64,000 nucleotides of DNA from an endosymbiont of Escarpia spicata. GTDB taxonomy: Bacteria; Pseudomonadota; Gammaproteobacteria; Chromatiales; Chromatiaceae. Shown piece after piece: positions 27,218 through 36,034 of this stretch; position 1 is the stretch's first letter, and each line of letters opens with the position of its first letter. Both the position numbers and the translations under genes were made by a program. Below the pieces are notes generated by a model. It did not search any database, had not been told where the DNA came from, and saw nothing but the letters and a program-made list of their open reading frames with translations. The DNA is taken from assembly GCA_003349915.1 (NCBI GenBank), contig QFXE01000013.1:58501-122500 (forward strand), in the 5' to 3' direction.

Positions 27218-28525
27218 TCATGAATCATCTGTCCCCATCACAGCCCCTCGCACCATCTTGATATGGATACGCAAGTCATAGAGCTGACCGGCAAAAGAGA
27301 GAGGGACATCAATCTTCATCACCTCCTCCCTGAGATCAAGCAACGCCTTCAACAGGGCCTCTTCTTGCTCTGGAGTCAGCGACTTACGACTCATGCCGTC
27401 AAGCACTTCCAGCTGACTGTACCAGCGATAGATACGAGCCCGCATGCGCCAGTTATAGATCGGCGGCATGAGTTTGAAGAGCGGCAACAGAACCATAACC
27501 AGGGGCAGCAACATGATTTTCAGACGATCCACCAGGGTTGCCGCCCAAAATGGCAGATAGCGCTGTAGAAAAGGCGCTCCATGCTTGTAGAAACGGCCAG
27601 CCTCATCGCTGAGAGGAAACTCCAGAAACTCGGAGGTGGGGAAATCTCCCCGCGATCCAAACCAGCCACCATCACCGTGCACCTCATCCATCGCCTGCAG
27701 CAGCAGGTCCGCCAGAGCCGGATGCAGTGAATCGTTCATCACAAGATTGGCGACCGGGGCCAGCAGGCTGACGGATTCCGGAGGGATATTCGTCTGCAGA
27801 TCCATAGCGCCTTCCGGCAGATTAACACTGGAGAGAAAATGGTGCCGACGCGCATAGGCATCCACCCGACGGAAGTTCATCAGATGGATCCCAGGCTGCT
27901 CGAGTAGCGTTCGAACCAGCGGAGCGGTGGGTGAGACTACGAATACTGCCATCTCCACATCACCCTTCACCAAGGCCTCCAGCGCCTGCCGTCCACCCAG
28001 TGAGACCGTTTCAATCGCCTGCTCATCCACACCATTGTCACGCAACAGAAAAATCGTCAGCGCCTTTGTTCCACTGCCATCAGCACCCACTGCGACCCTT
28101 TTTCCAACCACATCAGTGAGCTGCCGAAGCGGTTGATCCCCACGATAGAAGACCCACATGGGTTCATACTCGATACCACCCAGGGAGCGCAACTCGTCCG
28201 TTGTCCGAACAGAACCCGTACCACCCTGCACAAACCCTATTTGAGCATCGTGCCGTCCCAACAGTCCCAGATTTTCAATGGATCCCGCAGTCTCGAGAAT
28301 GTCCAGCCGCACCTTCTCTCTTGCCAGAATCTTCTTATAGCGCAGGGCAAACTGATAGTAAGCCCCTTCAGGGCTGCCCGCAGCAATCGTCAGGTGGTCA
28401 GGCGGTGGGGGTACAACGAACTGATAGGCTACGCCGAAAGCGAGCAGCGCCAGCACCAGCGCAGGCCAATAGGTGGAAAAAAGATGTTTTTGTTCTTTTA
28501 CAGTCTGTTTCGGCATCATATTCAC
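27218..28525 (-). CDS. TAXI-family TRAP transporter solute-binding protein with membrane anchors
   Basis: A 435-residue protein with an N-terminal membrane anchor (about 18-38), then the TAXI solute-binding fold: LTIAAGSPEGAYYQFALRYK, LETAGSIENLGLL, AQIGFVQGGT, KRVAVGADGSGTKALTIFLL. After the binding domain a second hydrophobic helix (LKIMLLPLVMVLLPLFKLM, about 345-365) leads to a cytoplasmic helical tail of about 70 residues. Family members bind small carboxylates for TRAP transport, but no TRAP permease gene is next to it. The anchored form with a C-terminal tail is a known variant, perhaps a sensor or orphan binding protein. Ligand is not predictable. Confidence 0.85.
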   Translation of the reverse strand: MNMMPKQTVKEQKHLFSTYWPALVLALLAFGVAYQFVVPPPPDHLTIAAGSPEGAYYQFALRYKKILAREKVRLDILETAGSIENLGLLGRHDAQIGFVQGGTGSVRTTDELRSLGGIEYEPMWVFYRGDQPLRQLTDVVGKRVAVGADGSGTKALTIFLLRDNGVDEQAIETVSLGGRQALEALVKGDVEMAVFVVSPTAPLVRTLLEQPGIHLMNFRRVDAYARRHHFLSSVNLPEGAMDLQTNIPPESVSLLAPVANLVMNDSLHPALADLLLQAMDEVHGDGGWFGSRGDFPTSEFLEFPLSDEAGRFYKHGAPFLQRYLPFWAATLVDRLKIMLLPLVMVLLPLFKLMPPIYNWRMRARIYRWYSQLEVLDGMSRKSLTPEQEEALLKALLDLREEVMKIDVPLSFAGQLYDLRIHIKMVRGAVMGTDDS

Positions 28526-28616
28526 CCGCTTTGGAGCAAGCTCATTTCACCTGAACAAAGTACAGCAAATAGCGGTAAGATCAATCCCCACTCAACTGAT
28601 CCTCTGAATCCAATAG

Positions 28617-29186
28617 ATGCATACAGGCCGCCTCGTACTGACCCCGGAAGATGCTTTTTATGTTCCGGCTGATATAGCGGCTCTGCTTGCGAGATTGCGT
28701 GACATCGATTTTATCGGCGCACACATCCTCCCGGAGAACGAGGCCGATTATCTGCTGGGAGAGCGCTTCATGCAGTTGGTCACGTTCATGGGGTGCTCAC
28801 CTTACATACAGCTGAAACCCACAGAGGATAACCAGCCTTTCTGTCATCTGAAGATAGACGGCCCCTACACTGATCCGGTATTTCTAGCGGGCAAAAACAG
28901 CAATGCGCCCAACTGTAAAGCATGCCGTAAACGCATCCCGCAATGGGAGGCTCTGATAAGGGCCTGGTCAAAACAACCGAAGCGTTATCGCGCGACATGC
29001 CCGCATTGCGGCAATCTGCAGAACCCGGCAACCTATAACTGGCGACAGGCGGCAGGCACAGGCCGTTTCTTTCTGTTCGTGGAGAATATCTTTCCCCAGG
29101 AGGCGCAGCCTTCAAAAGCACTGCTCAAGGCACTACAGGGAGATGATGACAAGGCTTGGTGCTATTTTTATATTCAGGATGACTGA
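28617..29186 (+). CDS. Conserved hypothetical protein with zinc ribbon
   Basis: A 189-residue soluble protein I cannot name. The first 110 residues contain a well-formed alpha/beta pattern (RDIDFIGAHILPENEADYLL, RFMQLVTFMGCSPYIQL). The second half has CKAC and CPHC pairs about 35 residues apart, which suggests one bound zinc, and ends in an acidic YFYIQDD. It diverges from the TAXI gene and converges with the diguanylate cyclase. Codon use is like its neighbours. The ATG has no clear SD. Confidence 0.7.
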   Translation: MHTGRLVLTPEDAFYVPADIAALLARLRDIDFIGAHILPENEADYLLGERFMQLVTFMGCSPYIQLKPTEDNQPFCHLKIDGPYTDPVFLAGKNSNAPNCKACRKRIPQWEALIRAWSKQPKRYRATCPHCGNLQNPATYNWRQAAGTGRFFLFVENIFPQEAQPSKALLKALQGDDDKAWCYFYIQDD

Positions 29187-29218
29187 CCCGCTCATTGGGT
29201 AGTCGACAGTGATGAGGC

Positions 29219-30766
29219 TCAGGCCACTTCGCAGCAGTTTTTCCCTTTACCCTTGGCCGTGTAGAGCGCCTTGTCAGCGCGATCGAATACAGCCTCGACC
29301 GTGTCACCCTCCCCAAAACAGCTGATGCCGCAGGAGATGGATACCTGGACTGCTTTGCTGCCTGAATGAAATCCGCTCGCGCCGACCGCCTCGCGCATCT
29401 CTTCCGCCACGCTCAGTGCCTTGTCCTGATCTGTGCCGCAAAGCAGGGTGACGAACTCCTCTCCACCATAGCGGGCGATAAAATCCGTTTCGCGAAGCCT
29501 GTTCTGGAGCGTTTTCGCAATAATTCTCAGGGCGCTGTCTCCCGCCTGATGGCCATAACGATCATTGATTTTCTTGAAGTCATCCACATCCCAGACAAGC
29601 ATGGAGAGCGGCTCTCCAAACCTTTTCCAGCGCGCAAACTCCTGGCTGACCCGCTCGTCATAGGCCAACCGGTTAGGCAACTCTGTGGCCGCGTCCTGCA
29701 GCGCAAGATGATGCGCCTCCACCATGCGAAAACGGATATCATCCGATTCCTGCTCCATCTCCCGCAAACGTTCCCGCAGGGCACGCTCCTCGGTTTCAGC
29801 AGTTTGGTAACGCTGCTCTTCATCCACGAGAAACTGATCCATACTCAACTGGATATGGTCCAGACGCTCCGCAACAGTCCGCTTCAACTGCCCCAGATCC
29901 GTCGCTTCCCGCACTGAGGATTGGATACCATCCACATCGGAGGCAACTGCCACGTTGAGCCGGCGCCCACTCTTTATCGCTGCTTCCCGACTATCATGGC
30001 CATTTCGAAGATGGGTATCGAGTTCCTGCAACCGTTGGGTCAACTCTTCGAGAAAACTTTCCGTCTCCTGAATCTCTGTCTGGGCATCACCATAGAAGCG
30101 GGAGGTCAACTCCAACAGATCCCGTAACACCCTGACCCACTCATCCGTTGCAGGTTTATCCGCCAACCGGCTTTGAAAACCGGAGATGTCGGTACCCCAG
30201 TGTCCAGGCCAACTGGCGCGATCCAACAACTCCATCAGCATATGGTTAGGCGTATCCCCCTCACCGCCGTGCCTCTTTCCGCTGCCAAGAAGACGCCCAA
30301 ACAGACCGTCCTTAGGCGGGGTTCCTTCAGAAACTGCGTGATTCAACAGCACTGCCAAGCGGTCCAATTCGGTTTCCGCCACATGCGCGGGGTCGCTCAA
30401 CAGATGACTAAAAAGCCTTGAAGCCTCGGACACTTCGCGCTTCGGCAGCTGAAGACGCGAGATCAACTGATCACAGATCTCCAGTGGCTCAGGTCCAGCA
30501 AAATCATCGCTGTCCGACTGATGAACCAGACTGTCCGAAAGGGCATTCAGCCGCTCATTCAGGGTGGGTTTGACACCGTTGCGAACAGCGTCACGAATAC
30601 TTTTCAGATGAGGGTCAAGATTAGGATCCATCCCGCTGGTGGCGACTGTCAAACGGGTAATGGTACGCACCAGAAGACCTTCGGTTTCGGCACGGGAATC
30701 CAGCGACTGCTCATGTTGCAGCAGCAACTCCTGGTATGCCTGTTTCCAGTCCTTTTCGTCGGCCAT
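29219..30766 (-). CDS. Diguanylate cyclase with long coiled-coil N-terminus
   Basis: About 515 residues. The N-terminal 340 residues are helical, charged and without membrane segments, with a coiled coil just before the catalytic domain (EEQRYQTAETEERALRERLR). The C-terminal GGDEF domain starts LQDAATELPNRLAYDERV and has the active site RYGGEEF. The product-inhibition site RxxD (RETD) lies five residues before it, so c-di-GMP feedback is expected. I chose the start at 30766 (MADEKDWKQAYQELLLQ); an ATG at 30841 would add 25 residues. Neither has a strong SD. The helical sensor part resembles no input domain I can name. Confidence 0.88.
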   Translation of the reverse strand: MADEKDWKQAYQELLLQHEQSLDSRAETEGLLVRTITRLTVATSGMDPNLDPHLKSIRDAVRNGVKPTLNERLNALSDSLVHQSDSDDFAGPEPLEICDQLISRLQLPKREVSEASRLFSHLLSDPAHVAETELDRLAVLLNHAVSEGTPPKDGLFGRLLGSGKRHGGEGDTPNHMLMELLDRASWPGHWGTDISGFQSRLADKPATDEWVRVLRDLLELTSRFYGDAQTEIQETESFLEELTQRLQELDTHLRNGHDSREAAIKSGRRLNVAVASDVDGIQSSVREATDLGQLKRTVAERLDHIQLSMDQFLVDEEQRYQTAETEERALRERLREMEQESDDIRFRMVEAHHLALQDAATELPNRLAYDERVSQEFARWKRFGEPLSMLVWDVDDFKKINDRYGHQAGDSALRIIAKTLQNRLRETDFIARYGGEEFVTLLCGTDQDKALSVAEEMREAVGASGFHSGSKAVQVSISCGISCFGEGDTVEAVFDRADKALYTAKGKGKNCCEVA

Positions 30767-30963
30767 GATGAAATACTTCGGTTGTAATCCAGAGTCCGCA
30801 ACAAGACTCTCGTCAAGCAACTTATCAATAACCCATTGCATGCAGGATGCGGTTCACAAGTTCGCCAACACCCTACGCCCAGTTGTTCCTGCCTGGCTGC
30901 GATATACCTGCCGGCACTCTTTTTCCTAGATTATCAGCGCTGCAAAGAAAAGCAACGTATCAA

Positions 30964-31767
30964 TCAGGCTGCTTTGGCAAGCCTTACGTTCGCCGGCAAT
31001 TCGATCTCCAGACTGATCGGCAAATGATCAGAGTGGGCGTAGTCCAACACCTCGGCCTTGGCTACACGCAGACTTGGAGAGGCCAAAATATGATCCAGCT
31101 TGCGATTGGGTCGCCAGCTCGGAAAGGTTTTGAGATCACAGGAGGTTCCCTGCAGATCGGTATTGTCCATCAGGAAACGGAACTCCTGGGATCCACAGCC
31201 ACAGTTAAAATCCCCCATCAGGATCAGGTGGGAGTAGTGGGACACCAGCTCACTGATATAGGAGAATTGCCGCAACCGCGCACGCCGACCTAGGGCCAGA
31301 TGCATAATGCAGACACCCAGCGGTTTTTCGCTGGTGGCAAACTCCATCAACATCGCGCCTCGACCTGGAAGCCCTGGCAGACGATGTTCCACAATGGTGC
31401 TGGGATGCACCCGGCTAAGGACGCCGTTGCTGTGTTGGGCCAGTTTCCCCAGGCTACGGTTTATCTGTTTATACCAATAGGGGAAACCCGCCTGCTGGGC
31501 AAGATATTCCGTCTGATCCAGAAAGCCACTGCGCAGACTGCCTGAGTCCACCTCCTGCAGTCCCACCAGATCGAAATCTTTGAGCAGGCGGGCAATACGA
31601 TTCAGATTTGCCAATCGGTCGCGATGGGGCAGAAGATGCTTCCAGCTATGGGTGACATACTCCCGATAGCGACGGGTATCAACACCCGTCTGAATATTAT
31701 AACTGAGCAGACGCAAGCGATGAGCGTCCGTCTTGCCCACACCGTGTCTCTCTATCTGTCTCTGCAT
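30964..31767 (-). CDS. Endonuclease/exonuclease/phosphatase family protein
   Basis: A 267-residue cytoplasmic protein with the EEP fold motifs in order: LRLLSYNIQTG, LVGLQEVDSGS (metal-binding Glu), HLALGRRARLRQ, LILMGDFNCGCGSQEF, and the C-terminal SDHLPISLEI. These fit a Mg-dependent phosphodiesterase; the target could be DNA, RNA, a phospholipid or a nucleotide. No signal peptide is visible. It lies upstream of the diguanylate cyclase on the same strand (122-base gap), which does not by itself suggest a link. Confidence 0.87.
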   Translation of the reverse strand: MQRQIERHGVGKTDAHRLRLLSYNIQTGVDTRRYREYVTHSWKHLLPHRDRLANLNRIARLLKDFDLVGLQEVDSGSLRSGFLDQTEYLAQQAGFPYWYKQINRSLGKLAQHSNGVLSRVHPSTIVEHRLPGLPGRGAMLMEFATSEKPLGVCIMHLALGRRARLRQFSYISELVSHYSHLILMGDFNCGCGSQEFRFLMDNTDLQGTSCDLKTFPSWRPNRKLDHILASPSLRVAKAEVLDYAHSDHLPISLEIELPANVRLAKAA

Positions 31768-31872
31768 CTATTATTACCCCATGCCATGCCCCGTCAACCG
31801 GGATATGTTCCGCCCTATCTTTAATATTACGGCATCTAGTGGAAAAAACTTGAATCTGGGTCGAAAACCACG

Positions 31873-31898
31873 AAAAAAGGCGGCCGAAGCCGCCTTTT
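31873..31898 (-). terminator. Terminator of the cytochrome c4 gene
   Basis: On the minus strand GGCGGC and GCCGCC pair around TTCG and a T6 run follows, 21 bases past the stop codon. Confidence 0.92.
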
Positions 31899-31918
31899 CC
31901 ACCATTCGTGTCATGAAT

Positions 31919-32527
31919 TTACTTATTCAGGCCCTGAATATACTGAGCCACTGCTGCAATCTCTGCATCAGTCATGCGGGCAATGACACCTTGCATCATT
32001 TGGCTGGTATCGTTGGTGCGGGCGGCAGAGCGGAAATCTTTCAACGCCTTTTCAGTGTAAATGGCATGCTGTCCAGCGAGTGCAGGGAAGTTTGCATCCG
32101 GGTTGCCGGCGCCTGAAGGACCGTGGCATGCCATGCAGGCCGAAACGCCGGTTCCAGCGTTGCCGGCACGATAGAGGGACTCACCCAACTCCGCTTTATC
32201 TGCGGCTGCGGTACCCATGGTCTTTTTCTGGCTGCTGAAGTAAGCCGCGAGATCAGCGATATCCTGATCAGCCAGGGGCGCGGCCTGAGCCGTCATCAGG
32301 GGATCTTTGCGAGCGCCTGACTTGAAATCCCTGATCTGTTTTTCAATGTACTTGGGGTGCTGACCCGCCAGTTTTGGCCACTGCGCATTTAGACTGTTAC
32401 CATCAGGACCGTGACATGCCATGCAGGCGGTTGATTTCCCCTTGCCGGCCTCGGCATCACCCGCAGATTGGGCGCCGCTTGCGGCAAACACAAGTGCGAT
32501 GGAAACAGTTACTAGCCATTTATTCAT
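31919..32527 (-). CDS. Diheme cytochrome c4
   Basis: A 202-residue periplasmic cytochrome. A signal peptide (1-21, cut near AQSAGD) is followed by two similar class I cytochrome domains, with heme motifs CMACH at 35-39 and 131-135. Each has a downstream Met ligand candidate in the MTAQAAPL and MMQGVIARM segments and the WPKLAGQHPKYIEKQ / FPALAGQHAIYTEKA repeat that is typical of c4. It carries electrons to terminal oxidases such as cbb3. It is a single-gene transcript with its own terminator. Confidence 0.94.
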   Translation of the reverse strand: MNKWLVTVSIALVFAASGAQSAGDAEAGKGKSTACMACHGPDGNSLNAQWPKLAGQHPKYIEKQIRDFKSGARKDPLMTAQAAPLADQDIADLAAYFSSQKKTMGTAAADKAELGESLYRAGNAGTGVSACMACHGPSGAGNPDANFPALAGQHAIYTEKALKDFRSAARTNDTSQMMQGVIARMTDAEIAAVAQYIQGLNK

Positions 32528-32797
32528 CTTCAGTCCCGCTGTTTTCGTGCCTGGATTCAGTTCTCAACAGATCCCAACCGGAAACACCACAGTTTGTGGT
32601 TTGACTCCAATCGAACCCGATAACCATAAAAAAGCTGCAAAACTATACCAGAATCTTCTAATGAAGGTCAAAATATCGGGGCTTACCTAATGGTGCTTGT
32701 CCTTGGGACTGTTAACACTATTCGGATACCCATCGACAGGCCCTAGCATGGAGCGGAGCCACAGCGTATGTTTGGACAGCTATTTCGAGGAACCCAC

Positions 32798-33034
32798 ATG
32801 CAGCAAGATCCTGATGCCCGCATCGTAAACAACTGTTTTGCCATTGTTTTCACGCCGAGCCGGCGCCGTAATCGTTTTCCTGAAAACTGTGTCGATGTCG
32901 TGACATCCGCTGAGGAGGCGATGGATCGGGCAGATGCAGCCAGCAATACCTATGCGGCCCAGGTAGTTGGGCCATCCCGGTCTTCTGAGGGAGTCCGGCT
33001 CTACTATCTGGAGCAGTGGCTCGACAGAGGGTAA
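32798..33034 (+). CDS. Small conserved-looking protein of unknown function
   Basis: A 78-residue protein, MQQDPDARIVNNCFAIVF at the start, with an alpha/beta pattern, a basic patch PSRRRNRF, and a C-terminal GVRLYYLEQWLD. No membrane segment or metal motif. The ATG at 32798 has GAGGAA at ideal distance, which argues for real translation; a longer frame begins at 32768 without SD. Stop is 20 bases before the end of the convergent HIT-like gene. I do not recognise the family. Confidence 0.6.
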   Translation: MQQDPDARIVNNCFAIVFTPSRRRNRFPENCVDVVTSAEEAMDRADAASNTYAAQVVGPSRSSEGVRLYYLEQWLDRG

Positions 33035-33054
33035 CCCGGAACCTCATTTACAGG

Positions 33055-34086
33055 CTAAAGCTGTAGCTTCGCCAACTCAGCGTCGATGACAGCAGCATCA
33101 AAATTGTCATAGTCCGCCCGATTGGTTGTCGTTACGCCACCAGCCATTTCATACCAGGCATAACCGGTAGTCCAGGGGGCGTGTTCATAACACCCCTGTT
33201 TTCTGCGGGGCAGGCAGTAGAGGCAACCGGGGCGGTAGATTAGATTGTAACTAATGCCTTCCCGGTGTAATTCGTTCAGGTAGGCCCAAGCCTCAGGCGC
33301 GGAGCCAAAGTGCAGGCAGTCCACCGGATAAGGAGTCTCCCCTCCGCTGTGCTCCCACTGTTCCGCTTCCAAAGGAAGTGACTGTTCCCGCACAAACATC
33401 TGGAAGTGCAGATGATTGACAGAAGCGAAGGCACCATAACTGTTATAGCCGAAACCGACCCCCGGCAGGCATCCGCCCAGCTCTTCGGTCAGATTCCAGA
33501 TATAGAGATGATAGAGATGTGAAAGATACTGCGGCTCCCGCTCCCTCCGCTCCGGCACCAGCAGGCCGTGAAATTGGGCGAATGGAAACTTGTTGTAGAG
33601 CAGTTCGACCTCCAACCCGTGCAACTCCCCCTCCCAAAACACCTCTTTACGCAAAAAAGGTTTGTTGAAATGGAAGCCCCGGGGATCGAAGGGACGATGG
33701 ATCCCGGTAACCTTTTCTCCTGTCATCCGCGCCGGACGGAAGGCCCGGATATGATTGAACTGCAGTTCCCACTCGTCTGTCCGACGGAACTCTGTCAACG
33801 CCACCCCGTCAAAACCAATCGCCATCAATTTAAGGAACACCACCAGATCATCCGGGGCCGTGGGAACCTCCCGTCCCCCGGAAAGGCTCTCCCGGCAAAT
33901 CTCCGCTAGCTGATCGAAACGATATTGGAGGGGCGATTTTAGTGCTGCATGGATCTCGGGGTCGAAAGTCGCATTGGCGAGACCCAGGATAAAAACACCG
34001 AACCCTGGCTGCTCAAGGAGATCCTCGAGCCCAGCAAGAAAAGCCTGACGAAAAGTCTCGATGGATAAAAAAGGGCTATTCGACAT
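33055..34086 (-). CDS. HIT-superfamily nucleotidyltransferase/phosphorylase-like protein
   Basis: A protein of about 343 residues with NKFPFAQFHGLLVPER and, later, the HIT-like NHLHFQMFV (His-x-His-x-Gln), the same pair of motifs seen in ATP adenylyltransferases and GDP-hexose phosphorylases. A late CLYCLPRRKQGCYE segment may bind metal. The substrate is not predictable: candidates are diadenosine tetraphosphate or a nucleotide sugar. I used the ATG at 34086; a TTG seven codons upstream is also possible. Neighbours do not help. Confidence 0.65.
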   Translation of the reverse strand: MSNSPFLSIETFRQAFLAGLEDLLEQPGFGVFILGLANATFDPEIHAALKSPLQYRFDQLAEICRESLSGGREVPTAPDDLVVFLKLMAIGFDGVALTEFRRTDEWELQFNHIRAFRPARMTGEKVTGIHRPFDPRGFHFNKPFLRKEVFWEGELHGLEVELLYNKFPFAQFHGLLVPERREREPQYLSHLYHLYIWNLTEELGGCLPGVGFGYNSYGAFASVNHLHFQMFVREQSLPLEAEQWEHSGGETPYPVDCLHFGSAPEAWAYLNELHREGISYNLIYRPGCLYCLPRRKQGCYEHAPWTTGYAWYEMAGGVTTTNRADYDNFDAAVIDAELAKLQL

Positions 34087-34139
34087 ATCGGATCCGGCAC
34101 TAACCAACTGAGTCGGAGGAGTCTAGGAGGCTGTTAACA

Positions 34140-34613
34140 CTACATGTGCTGCATTTTCTTCATGTGCATACGAATCTTGCGCACAGGCACTTGCATGGCC
34201 TTGGTGGAGCCATCCTCAAACAACAGTGTGACCGGTACATTCTCTCCCGACTTCAGTTTTTGTTTCAGGCCGATAAGCATGAGATGCAGCCCGCCAGGCT
34301 GTAGTTTGACCTCCTGGCCCGCCGGCAGATCGACCTGCTTCACGGGACGCATGCGCATCATGCCGCCCTCCATGGTGTGAGTGTGCAACTCCACCACCTT
34401 GGCGATAGGACTCTGCGCCCCCACCAAGGCATGCCCCTGCTGATCACGGTTAGTCAGTCCCATGAAGGCGGCTGTATTGGGCTGCCCCGGCGGCACCCCG
34501 CGCACATATGGGTCATCGACATCGACCATACCACCGACATCTCCCGCGGAAACCTGCGCCCCAACGGCAAGCAGAAGTGCACCAGCCAACACACCAAACA
34601 GATTCAATCTCAT
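34140..34613 (-). CDS. Periplasmic copper chaperone PCu(A)C
   Basis: A 157-residue exported protein: signal peptide MRLNLFGVLAGALLLAVGAQ cut near VSAGD, then the PCuAC domain with DPYVRGVPPGQPNTAAFM. The Cu(I) site is readable as VELHTHTMEGGMMRMRPV and, later, GGLHLMLIGL. The C-terminus is His/Met-rich (RMHMKKMQHM), probably extra copper binding. These proteins load the CuA or CuB centre of terminal oxidases. Start at ATG 34613 with GGAGAG in front. Confidence 0.92.
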   Translation of the reverse strand: MRLNLFGVLAGALLLAVGAQVSAGDVGGMVDVDDPYVRGVPPGQPNTAAFMGLTNRDQQGHALVGAQSPIAKVVELHTHTMEGGMMRMRPVKQVDLPAGQEVKLQPGGLHLMLIGLKQKLKSGENVPVTLLFEDGSTKAMQVPVRKIRMHMKKMQHM

Positions 34614-34718
34614 CACTCTCTCCAATAATATTCGTCGGCTTGTTTGAACATGACACCGCCCCTTCGTTCCCCAATAACTTCTTGGATCATCCTTCTACTT
34701 TGTCACATCTCCACAGAC

Positions 34719-34760
34719 AAAAAAACAGGGGGTGGCAGTTTCCACCGCCACCCCCTGTTT
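34719..34760 (-). terminator. Terminator of the c5-like cytochrome gene
   Basis: On the minus strand AAACAGGGGGTGGC and GCCACCCCCTGTTT form a perfect 14-bp stem, followed by a T run. It lies about 60 bases past the stop of the cytochrome gene. Confidence 0.9.
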
Positions 34761-34817
34761 CCAACGCTATGCAGTGGCATCAAACACTACACCACCGTCA
34801 TAAGGCGTATCCTGCGA

Positions 34818-35138
34818 TTACAGGGTACTCAGCCACTCGGCAATCGCTTTCATCTCATCGTCGGAGACCATTGCCATGATGCCCTTCATCGCAGCAGTCT
34901 GCCCATTGTTGCGGGCACCGCTCTTGATGTCCTTCATCTGATTGAGCGCGTAGTCGGCACTCTGTCCGGCCAGTTTGGGGTACATCGGCATGATCGGAGT
35001 GTTGGCGTCTTGACCATGGCAGGAGAAGCAGGTCTTTGACTTGAAGAGTGCGGCGCCATCGGCAGCAGCAGCGGAACCAATCATTCCCAGGGACAGGACG
35101 GCAGCGCTGGCGGACAGCACCAAAGTTTTCATCTGCAT
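34818..35138 (-). CDS. Monoheme class I cytochrome c (c5/c553-like)
   Basis: A 106-residue periplasmic cytochrome: signal peptide to about residue 26 (SAAAADGAAL), heme motif CFSCH at 37-41, YPKLAGQSADYALNQMKDIKSGAR and Met ligand candidates in MKGIMAMVSDDEMKAIAEWL. It resembles one half of the cytochrome c4 at 31919. Likely an electron carrier between bc1 complex and oxidases or from sulfur oxidation. SD AGAGG lies ten bases before the ATG. Confidence 0.92.
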   Translation of the reverse strand: MQMKTLVLSASAAVLSLGMIGSAAAADGAALFKSKTCFSCHGQDANTPIMPMYPKLAGQSADYALNQMKDIKSGARNNGQTAAMKGIMAMVSDDEMKAIAEWLSTL

Positions 35139-35333
35139 AATGAGTCAACCTCTAGTTTTGAGTTGGAAAAACTTTTTTACCTGAATCCTTGGAAACAGGT
35201 TGTAACCTTTGTCGGTGTAAATCTTACCCCGCACATTGACGCGATTGGAGGGTATATTACCATCGAGTAAATGGTCCATACAAAGGACATTTTTCAATCA
35301 TATAGCCTCTCAGCGGAATAGGCTATGCCCCTG

Positions 35334-35852
35334 TCAATGGCTGCCTCCCTTATCCGCCATGTGGGAGAGGTAGAGCGCCAGCCCGAGCAGCGCGATGCCA
35401 CCGGCAAACTGCAACAAATCCATGGGGGTAGTGAAATCCATTCCCAGGGCAAACTCGAAATAGCGCACCACCAGAATCATCATCACCACCTTGGCCAGGC
35501 GGCTTTTAAGGTCGTCCAGGCTGGTGATCATCAGCACCTTGGAGGCCCCTTCACTGTTCTCCGCCTGGTCGATCTTGCTGATGAAGAGCTCATAGAGGCC
35601 TAGAGAGAAGATCAGCAACACCGTTGCCAACAGATAGCCATCCACGATCTCCACCACATGGGTCACAGTGGAGGAGCGCAGTTCGGTCCGGGCTTCAGCT
35701 GTCAGATCGGGCGAGGCATAGTGCGCCAGATGCCCGATCATATAGACCGCATCCACCGACGCCATATAGAACATGGCCAAGGCCGCAGCCAGACTTGCCA
35801 CCACTGCGGACAGCACCACCAGGCGACTGTTCCAAAGGAAGTTCTCAAACAT
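35334..35852 (-). CDS. UPF0114 (YqhA-like) membrane protein
   Basis: A 172-residue protein with four hydrophobic segments. It has the UPF0114 features: MFENFLWNSRLVVLSAVVAS at the start, a central VDGYLLATVLLIFSLGLYELF and the conserved LDDLKSRLAKVVMMILVV. Function is unknown. The ATG at 35852 is preceded by TTGGAAAAA and gives the family N-terminus; an ATG at 35885 would add 11 residues. Confidence 0.88.
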   Translation of the reverse strand: MFENFLWNSRLVVLSAVVASLAAALAMFYMASVDAVYMIGHLAHYASPDLTAEARTELRSSTVTHVVEIVDGYLLATVLLIFSLGLYELFISKIDQAENSEGASKVLMITSLDDLKSRLAKVVMMILVVRYFEFALGMDFTTPMDLLQFAGGIALLGLALYLSHMADKGGSH

Positions 35853-36034
35853 TTTTTCCAAGGTTTTTTTACTCCAAAAAATCAACGCCCTATTATTCAG
35901 GCATCTCCCGCAGACTCAAGTCCATCTTTCCAAAAGACTGGCAAATTGTGTCTGCCCGGCAACCGCTTACTTTCGCCTTTCCCCCTCTGCCTTGTAGAAT
36001 ACCCCGCTTTTCCACTCTCAAGACCCTAGCTTAA

